Shown piece after piece: positions 6,312-11,074 of a stretch of DNA of 11,074 nt. Positions within the stretch are counted from its first letter, which is position 1. The number at the start of each line of letters is the position of its first letter. A model generated the notes under the pieces. The model saw nothing but the letters and a program-made list of their open reading frames with translations, searched no databases and was not told where the DNA came from. The position numbers and the translations under genes are program-made. The DNA comes from Armatimonadota bacterium (lineage in GTDB: Bacteria; Armatimonadota; Fimbriimonadia; Fimbriimonadales; ATM1): assembly GCA_003695835.1 (NCBI GenBank), contig RFHN01000107.1, positions 1-11,074 of the forward strand. The letters are read 5' to 3'.

Positions 6312-7979
6312 TCAGGCCGCCCACCGCTCCTTCTCCGTACCTCCTTCTTCTTCTGAAGCCTGGCTCTGTTCGTAGTACAGGGCGGTCATCCTCGGTGAGG
6401 ACAGTAGCTCCTTCAAGTGCTCTACGACGACGGGATCGAATTGCGTGCCTGCGTGACGGCTTAGTTCCGCAAGGACCTTCTTGATCGGCATCACGCCTCG
6501 GTACGGTCGCCTCGAGCTCATTGCGTCGAAAGCGTCCGCAACGCACACGATTCGAAGGGGCAAGGGAAGGTCGCCTCCGCGCAATCCATCCGGATAGCCG
6601 CTCCCGTCCAAGCGCTCGTGGTGGTTGCGAATGATCATCAAAACGCCTTCGGACAGGTTGAGCGGCTTGCAGATCTCATACCCCTTGATCGTGTGCGTCT
6701 TCATGATCTCGAACTCTTCGTCCGTGAGTCGTCCCGGTTTGTTCAGGATCGCGTCGGGTACGCCGATCTTGCCGATGTCGTGGAGAATGGTTCCCACGCG
6801 AAGCTCCTCGAGCGCGGCGGGGCTAAGCCCCATTCGCTCGCCGATCATCATGGAGACTTCACACACTCTCTGCGAGTGACCCCGCGTGTACTCGTCCCTG
6901 GCTTCGAGCGCGGTTGCCAGGCTCTCCATCGTTTGAAGGAAGGTGCTGTGCTGACGGATCTCCATGCGCGCGTTTGCAACTGCAATCGCGAGCAGGGATG
7001 CGAGGGTGCGCACGAGGTCCATCTCCTCATCCTCAAACGAGATCTCGTCTCTATAACTCAACACCGTCAGAACGCCGAGGACTTCGTCCGCGGACTCCTC
7101 TTTGGTGAGCGCGTAGCTGCGCGCGATCAGCGGGACACTGGCGGCGGCGCAAATGCCGGACGGAAAGCCGTCGAACTCCTGGTTCTCAGCGGAGGAACTG
7201 AGCACGTTCACCGGCTGTCCGGTTTGCGCCACGAAACCGGATAGGCCGGTGCCCAGAGGCAGCGACTCCGGGAACGGGAACTCTCCCTCCGCGCTGTACG
7301 CCACCTCCGTGCGCAACGTCTGCGAGCCTTCATCCAGTTGCATCACGTACCCGCACGTCGCGCCCGTCTCGTGAACGATCGCCTTCAACACCGTCAGCAT
7401 GGAGGACTGGAGGTTGCGGTTCGACGCAAGCGTCGCACCGCACTCCAAGACCACCGATAGGCGACGCTCCCGACGGGCAAGGACTGCGTCGCGTGCGCGG
7501 AAGTTGGATAACACAGCCGACACCACACCGCTCAACCCGACCAGAGCCGACCCAACGGCCACCGACGCCGGGTTCGCGCCGAACGCCATGCTGCCCAACA
7601 GGGCGCCGATGTTTACACCTGTGTACGCGAAAATCCGCTTGACCGGTGTCCCTTCGACGGCTTCGATCACAACGCACGGGATCGCCAACAGATAGACCGG
7701 ATATCCGCCAAGCCCCGAATAGCCATTCGCCAGGCAGGCGACTAAGCCGTCAGCTGCTCGAAGATAGGACAAGGCGCGATTCGCTGCCTCCAGGGAGAGG
7801 CGGCCCGTAGCCCGCCCAAGCCAAAGAGCCAGGTTCGGCGCGACGAGCGCGAAGAACGCGGCGAGGACGGTACCGTCCTTCATGGCCGGATACAGCACCA
7901 CCGCGGCAGCCGCCAGAAGCGCCCACCGAACGCCGATTCCGATGCGCCAAGATTGCTGAGCCTCAGGTTTCACTTTCAT
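6312..7979 (-). CDS. Membrane protein with GAF and HD-GYP domains, predicted cyclic-di-GMP phosphodiesterase
   Basis: HD-GYP proteins hydrolyse the second messenger cyclic-di-GMP; GAF domains bind small ligands and control attached enzymes. This 555-residue protein has about five hydrophobic segments in residues 12-158, a short helical linker at about 160-178, a GAF domain at about 176-338 and an HD-GYP domain at about 345-530. The catalytic signature looks complete: EARDEYTRGHSQRV at 359-372 (H368), HDIGK at 400-404, H429, NHHERLDGSGYP at 452-463 with the GYP triad at 461-463, and ADAFDAM from 481. It should therefore be active, unlike degenerate HD-GYP proteins. The acidic tail (about 540-555) is unassigned. 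The ATG at 7979 lies 21 nt after the upstream stop and lacks an obvious Shine-Dalgarno. Its place between the minor pilins and pilM, on the same strand, suggests control of pilus function by cyclic-di-GMP, which is an inference. Confidence 0.93.
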   Translation of the reverse strand: MKVKPEAQQSWRIGIGVRWALLAAAAVVLYPAMKDGTVLAAFFALVAPNLALWLGRATGRLSLEAANRALSYLRAADGLVACLANGYSGLGGYPVYLLAIPCVVIEAVEGTPVKRIFAYTGVNIGALLGSMAFGANPASVAVGSALVGLSGVVSAVLSNFRARDAVLARRERRLSVVLECGATLASNRNLQSSMLTVLKAIVHETGATCGYVMQLDEGSQTLRTEVAYSAEGEFPFPESLPLGTGLSGFVAQTGQPVNVLSSSAENQEFDGFPSGICAAASVPLIARSYALTKEESADEVLGVLTVLSYRDEISFEDEEMDLVRTLASLLAIAVANARMEIRQHSTFLQTMESLATALEARDEYTRGHSQRVCEVSMMIGERMGLSPAALEELRVGTILHDIGKIGVPDAILNKPGRLTDEEFEIMKTHTIKGYEICKPLNLSEGVLMIIRNHHERLDGSGYPDGLRGGDLPLPLRIVCVADAFDAMSSRRPYRGVMPIKKVLAELSRHAGTQFDPVVVEHLKELLSSPRMTALYYEQSQASEEEGGTEKERWAA

Positions 7980-8000
7980 ACGCGTTTCACAAGTCTGAGC

Positions 8001-9038
8001 CTATGGGAAGAAACCCGGCAGCTTGAGCCGCCAACCTACGTCCGGGTCGTCCCACACTGCGTGGTCGTAGTTCACGACCAGGTTGCCCTTCAAATCGAAA
8101 CTCTTGGCGACGATCGCACCGCGACCAACGGTGAGATTGGCACCTTTCTGAGTGAACGTTCTGCCTGCATAGAGAAAACCGTCAATATGCTTGACCTTGG
8201 ATTCGACTGTAATATCGTCCCGTGCAATAATGGCAATGAGGGCGTTGTCGTCCTTGTAGTAGATGTCTCCGGTTATCCGGATGTTCTTGCCGACGAAGAC
8301 GACGCCGCGTCCGCCAAACGTGCCTTGAATATCCGCATCCCCGGGGGCGTAGAGCGTTTCGTAGACGAGCGCCGTGTTCGAAAAGGTGTGGCTGCCCACG
8401 CTCCCCGATCCTACGAAAACTGCGCCAGCGGCATACAGTAAGGGATCCGGCGTGGGCCACGAGATCTTCGGCACACCCAACCATGTAACGCCCGCAACGC
8501 TCGCCGAACCGGTTAGGTTACGGAAAACCTCGAGGTCTCCGTCAATGGTCACTCCGAGGCTTGTAATGTTCAGGTCATTGCCGACGTAGACATGCCCTCG
8601 ATGGCCGGGCGAAGTCGTCGCGAGGCTATTCGGCAGGTTCAGAGTTTTGTCGCTTGCCAGCGCGTAGTAGAAGTGCTTCGGCTCGAAACCATCGCCGACG
8701 ACTCGAGACTCCTTGAACGTCAGCCCGCCCTCCTCGACCGTGATTTCGACGAGAAGGGATCGCTTCAGGTTGATCGAGTTGTCCTGAATATTGGCCGTGA
8801 CATCGCTGCCGTCAATCGTTCGGTTGAGCGTGGTCGGAAGAGAAAGGGTCCCTTTGGCTCGACGGCTTTGGATGTATTCGACCATCGCGTCGGCTACATA
8901 ACGGGCGTGGACGGCGTGATACCGGCGCCACTGGCTGGTCATAGACGAAATCACGAGATCGGCGGCTGCGATGACGACCGTCGTCGTTGCTCCGACGAGC
9001 ACCAGAACGATCAAGAGAGTACTCCCGCGCTGCCTCAC
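8001..9038 (-). CDS. PilX/GspK-like pilin with large beta-rich C-terminal domain
   Basis: This is a minor pilin-like protein, probably part of the initiation or tip complex. The preferred start is GTG at 9038-9036: it forms a GTGA overlap with the upstream stop, has GAGGTG at 9050-9045 (8-base gap after GAGG), and gives the short leader MRQRG followed by STLLIVLVLVGATTTVVIAA. That is a prepilin-peptidase site ending in Gly and a pilin membrane helix. An in-frame TTG at 9056 would add six residues with less support. Position +5 after cleavage is Ile, not the usual Glu, as in GspK/PilX-type tip pseudopilins. The 345-residue protein is larger than a usual minor pilin. Residues about 148-325 carry recurring short strands of the type GHVYVGNDLNIT, VTIDGDLEVF, VVFVGKNIRITGD, DDITVESKVKHIDGFLYAG and KSFDLKGNLVV, suggesting a beta-helix, bactofilin-like fold. 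The exact family of this domain and its function are unknown to me. Confidence 0.82.
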   Translation of the reverse strand: MRQRGSTLLIVLVLVGATTTVVIAAADLVISSMTSQWRRYHAVHARYVADAMVEYIQSRRAKGTLSLPTTLNRTIDGSDVTANIQDNSINLKRSLLVEITVEEGGLTFKESRVVGDGFEPKHFYYALASDKTLNLPNSLATTSPGHRGHVYVGNDLNITSLGVTIDGDLEVFRNLTGSASVAGVTWLGVPKISWPTPDPLLYAAGAVFVGSGSVGSHTFSNTALVYETLYAPGDADIQGTFGGRGVVFVGKNIRITGDIYYKDDNALIAIIARDDITVESKVKHIDGFLYAGRTFTQKGANLTVGRGAIVAKSFDLKGNLVVNYDHAVWDDPDVGWRLKLPGFFP

Positions 9039-9721
9039 CTTCGCCACCTCAGCCAATACGCCGCACGAGACATCGTGAGCGAGTACGTGCGTGCCTTGTC
9101 CAGCTCGTCCGCCCCCACCAGCTTGCCCCTTTCTTCCGAATCGCCCGCCAGGACAGAGCCCTTGACGGTAACGGTGGCGAGGCGCTCGGAAGGGGTCACG
9201 CTGAACGAGATGCTATTGATCAGGCTCCATCGGTAGCGTACGCCTCCGTAATAGAACGACCACGCTCGATCGGCGTCGGCATCGGTAGGAATGGCGTCGT
9301 CGGAGCGAACGGCGCGCCATACGTACAGCCCAGCGCGGCCCAACTTTCCGGTTTCATCCGCCTGGTAGAACCAGACGCGCTGCCCCTCCCCCCATCTCTC
9401 GATGCCGCGAGCCGAGAGGTCCGTCGGCGCGAACGCATTCGCGACGTTCCTGGCGTCCGTCGAGGTCGGCTGCGCGGGCATCACGCACTTGAGCGCCCAC
9501 TGACCGGAGACGTTCACCGTCTCGCACCGCACGGAGTTTTCGATGGTCTTGCTGACGTCTCTCGTGAGGTCTCGAACCTGATCCAACACGTTTTGCTCGG
9601 CGACGCCGTGCGCGGCGCGCGTGCTCACGAAAACGTAGACGGAGACAAGAGTGCCCGCAATGATCGCCGTCAGCGAAACGGCGATCAGTAATTCGACCAC
9701 GGTGAACGCGCGCCTACCCAT
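9035..9721 (-). CDS. PilW/GspJ-like minor pilin (prepilin-type N-terminus)
   Basis: This minor pilin or pseudopilin is probably in the same tip complex as its neighbours. It has 228 residues. The leader MGRRA is followed by FTVVELLIAVSLTAIIAGTL, an N-methylation-type pilin helix with Phe at +1 and Glu at +5. The residue before the cleavage site is Ala, where Gly is usual. The helix continues to about residue 34. The rest is a beta-rich globular domain with several Trp/Tyr residues (for example WGEGQRVWFYQADETG), like the PilW/GspJ position in this gene order, and two cysteines (C66, C79) that might pair. The ATG at 9721 overlaps the previous stop by 8 nt and has GAGG at 9732-9729 (7 nt spacer). 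Its stop overlaps the next start as GTGA. The pilin class is certain; the PilW/GspJ label rests on order and size. Confidence 0.88.
   Translation of the reverse strand: MGRRAFTVVELLIAVSLTAIIAGTLVSVYVFVSTRAAHGVAEQNVLDQVRDLTRDVSKTIENSVRCETVNVSGQWALKCVMPAQPTSTDARNVANAFAPTDLSARGIERWGEGQRVWFYQADETGKLGRAGLYVWRAVRSDDAIPTDADADRAWSFYYGGVRYRWSLINSISFSVTPSERLATVTVKGSVLAGDSEERGKLVGADELDKARTYSLTMSRAAYWLRWRR
9045..9050 (-). promoter_or_regulatory. Ribosome binding site deciding the GTG start of the PilX/GspK-like gene
   Basis: The minus strand reads GAGGTG; after its GAGG core eight bases remain before GTG 9038. The site lies inside the last codons of the PilW-like gene. It supports the GTG start, which gives a five-residue leader ending in Gly, over the TTG at 9056. 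Confidence 0.7.
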
Positions 9722-10097
9722 CCGGATACCTCACGTAGGTCTCCAGTCGAACCGAATCCGTGGCCCACGCGACCTTCACCACAACGCGATACAGGTCGCT
9801 GAAGCCAGTCACGGCGCTAACACTGGTCTCTTTCGTAACGTTTCCTTGAATCCCCTCGACCGATACCGTCGTGGATTGCGTGCCCAGGTTCAGGACGTTG
9901 TTGGGGATGCCCCGCCGAACCTCGGCGATCATGTCCTCGGCGAGCGCGAGCGCCACCGCGCGCTCGCGTGCTACGCTTTGGTTGACGTGAATCGTCCAAA
10001 TCGTGTCCACCAACGCCGTCACCGCCACGGCCATGAAGGCGGTTGCGACCATGACCTCGGCAAGGCTGGTGCCTCGGGAACGACGGAGCCGGCTCAC
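9714..10097 (-). CDS. PilV/GspI-like minor pilin (prepilin-type N-terminus)
   Basis: This 127-residue minor pilin has the leader MSRLRRSRG followed by TSLAEVMVATAFMAVAVTAL. The prepilin peptidase site ends in Gly and Glu is at +5 (E14), but +1 is Thr where Phe or Met is usual. The helix is followed by ALALAEDMIAEVRRG (about 49-63), a pattern typical of the PilV/GspI group, then a small beta-rich domain. The start is GTG at 10097: no ATG occurs in frame between it and the upstream in-frame stop, and the ATG at 10099 is out of frame with an immediate stop. I see no strong Shine-Dalgarno. It is the first gene of the pilus block, 51 nt after the WaaA-like stop, and overlaps the next gene by 8 nt. 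Confidence 0.87.
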   Translation of the reverse strand: MSRLRRSRGTSLAEVMVATAFMAVAVTALVDTIWTIHVNQSVARERAVALALAEDMIAEVRRGIPNNVLNLGTQSTTVSVEGIQGNVTKETSVSAVTGFSDLYRVVVKVAWATDSVRLETYVRYPDG

Positions 10098-10148
10098 ATC
10101 GTTCTTATCGGAAGAATCGGGCTGCGCCTGTAGAAATCGCCTGGCTCG
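10098..10148 (-). other. Short non-coding gap before the pilus block
   Basis: This 51-base gap is the longest stretch without a gene in the window. It separates the WaaA-like gene from the first minor pilin gene. I see no convincing -35/-10 promoter pair and no GC-rich hairpin with a T-tract that would act as a terminator. A weak five-base-pair, mostly A-U hairpin (TTCTT/AAGAA, loop CCGAT) lies at 10102-10116, just before the GTG start. Transcription could read through from the WaaA-like gene, or a promoter could lie inside that gene. Confidence 0.5.
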
Positions 10149-11074
10149 CTACTCGTTGCAGATCGCCTGCCACCAGCGCTCGTAGACCTTGGATCCGTGG
10201 GTCAGAAACTCCTCACACCGCTCGGAAAAAGCGCGTCGGTACTCCTGATTTTGTGAGGCCGCGAGCCAGGTCTCAGCGAGGACGGCGGGATCCGTGCAAA
10301 TCTGGACGATGCCCCACTCTTTGCAGAGGTTGACCGCCGCTGTCTGCTGTTCAAACGAAGGGCCCATCGTTACCGGTACGCACCAACTCAAAGGCTCGAG
10401 CGGAGAGTGACCGGGCCCCCGACGCATCAGCGATCCGCCGACAAAGGCCACCGTGGCTGTGCCCCACACGTGGCTGAGCTCGCCCTGAGTATCCAGCAAG
10501 ATCACATCCGCTTGCGCCGGCTTTCCGTTCAAGCGGGAACGCAGCTCGTACTCAAGACCGCTCTGACGGACGACCTGGTCGAGATCCTCCCGCGAGGTGT
10601 GCCTTGGCGCAAGCACCAACTTTGCGTCGGGCGCCACCTGTTTGACCCTTCGGAACGCCTCCAGCAATACGCCTTCTTCCTCAGGATACGTGCTCCCGGC
10701 GACGATAACCGGCTCGCCATTGCGGATTCCAAACCGCTGCCGCCACTCCGTTGACCACCGTTCGCGGTCTTGCTCTTTGGGGGGTGGGGGAACCGGCGGG
10801 CCGGTTACGAGAATGCGGTCAGGGTGAACACCCAGATCAAGCAACCGCTGGCGGTGTTCCTCACCGACTGCCAGGACCAAGTCCGCCAGTTTGAACCGCT
10901 TCGAGCCGAACGGTCGCCTCCGATACTTTCCGGCTCGGTATTCGGTAAGTGAAACGTTGGCGATCACGACTTTCACGCCCAGCATCCGAGCGAGCATGAC
11001 CAGGTGAAGGTTGCTGGTCTGCTCGATGAAAACCAGCGCTTTGGGACGCCAGCGGAGCAGGGCGATGAGTGCGC
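10149..11074 (-). CDS. waaA: Kdo-transferase-like glycosyltransferase (WaaA, GT30 type), C-terminal 307 residues
   Basis: WaaA transfers Kdo sugars from CMP-Kdo to lipid A at the inner membrane. The frame is open to the window edge (first full codon at 11072), so the N-terminal part, including the usual catalytic Glu, is missing. Numbering from that codon, residues 1-65 are the end of the acceptor lobe. The donor lobe has the family pattern: GSTYPEEEGVLLEAFRRV at 126-143, LVLAPRH at 152-158, LLDTQGELSHVW at 192-203, VAFVGGSL at 208-215 and GPGHSPLEP at 219-227 (family form GGHNPLEP). The GT30 motif normally written METELWPN is here FIEQTSNLHL (15-24), so the acceptor-side site is altered. A proline-rich turn (PPVPPPP, about 92-98) joins the lobes. 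It ends at TAG 10151-10149. The family is fairly clear from the C-lobe; the exact sugar or acceptor may differ from Kdo and lipid A. A functional link to the pilus genes is unproven. Confidence 0.8.
   Translation of the reverse strand, partial: ALIALLRWRPKALVFIEQTSNLHLVMLARMLGVKVVIANVSLTEYRAGKYRRRPFGSKRFKLADLVLAVGEEHRQRLLDLGVHPDRILVTGPPVPPPPKEQDRERWSTEWRQRFGIRNGEPVIVAGSTYPEEEGVLLEAFRRVKQVAPDAKLVLAPRHTSREDLDQVVRQSGLEYELRSRLNGKPAQADVILLDTQGELSHVWGTATVAFVGGSLMRRGPGHSPLEPLSWCVPVTMGPSFEQQTAAVNLCKEWGIVQICTDPAVLAETWLAASQNQEYRRAFSERCEEFLTHGSKVYERWWQAICNE

Noticed and set aside
5074..6375. A second 433-residue plus-strand open frame opposite pilM and pilN
   Set aside because: It is a shadow of pilM, which has clear actin-fold motifs. 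The product is low in hydrophobic structure and unlike any family I know.
6304..6546. N-terminal extension of pilM upstream of 6303
   Set aside because: Most of it lies inside the HD-GYP gene and translates to an arginine-rich, structureless run. Only the short extension to GTG 6324 is a serious alternative.
10102..10116. Hairpin TTCTT-CCGAT-AAGAA just before the PilV-like start
   Set aside because: It has only five mostly A-U pairs and no T-tract, too weak for a terminator or a convincing regulatory structure.
10778..10803. G-rich tract on the plus strand (runs of 6, 5 and 3 G), a possible G-quadruplex
   Set aside because: Only three runs reach three G. It is explained by the proline codons of the PPVPPPP turn in the WaaA-like protein.
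1..11074. CRISPR array, tRNA, rRNA, insertion sequence or phage genes
   Set aside because: No regularly spaced repeats, RNA gene signatures, transposase motifs or terminal inverted repeats were seen; nearly all bases are accounted for by the eleven genes.

Overview
The window is one co-directional block, read entirely from the minus strand (right to left). It carries most of a type IV pilus or type II secretion-like machine, preceded by the 3' part of a Kdo-transferase-like (WaaA, GT30-type) gene. The base composition looks GC-rich. An outer-membrane secretin plus a WaaA-like enzyme indicates a diderm (Gram-negative-type) bacterium. The proteins look divergent from proteobacterial ones: a bitopic GspC-like protein replaces lipoprotein PilP, the secretin is short, and the GT30-like enzyme lacks its usual N-lobe motif. 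A non-proteobacterial phylum such as Armatimonadota is one possibility, but this is only an impression.

Layout in transcription order: (1) 11074-10149, WaaA-like glycosyltransferase, 5' end off the window. (2) 10097-8001, three minor pilin or pseudopilin genes: PilV/GspI-like, PilW/GspJ-like and a PilX/GspK-like protein with a large beta-rich C-terminal domain. (3) 7979-6312, a membrane-anchored GAF plus HD-GYP protein, a predicted cyclic-di-GMP phosphodiesterase. (4) 6303-2037, PilM, PilN, PilO, a PilP/GspC-like protein and a secretin (PilQ/GspD). (5) 2032-323, the PilB/GspE assembly ATPase. (6) 321-1, the start of PilC/GspF, cut by the window edge.

From 10097 down to base 1 the genes overlap or lie within 21 nt of each other, several joined by ATGA or GTGA overlaps. 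They are very probably one operon with translational coupling. Working model: PilM-PilN-PilO-PilP form the inner-membrane alignment complex, the secretin is the outer-membrane pore, PilB drives PilC to polymerise pilins, and the three minor pilins prime the fibre or sit at its tip. No major pilin, retraction ATPase (PilT), prepilin peptidase (PilD) or pilotin lies in the window.

The most interesting features are an HD-GYP enzyme embedded in the pilus operon together with a PilB whose N-terminus has the exact repeat spacing of a cyclic-di-GMP-binding MshEN domain but lacks the signature arginines; the beta-rich domain on the PilX/GspK-like protein; and the altered motif in the WaaA-like enzyme. 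No RNA gene, CRISPR array, insertion sequence or non-coding stretch above 51 bases was seen.
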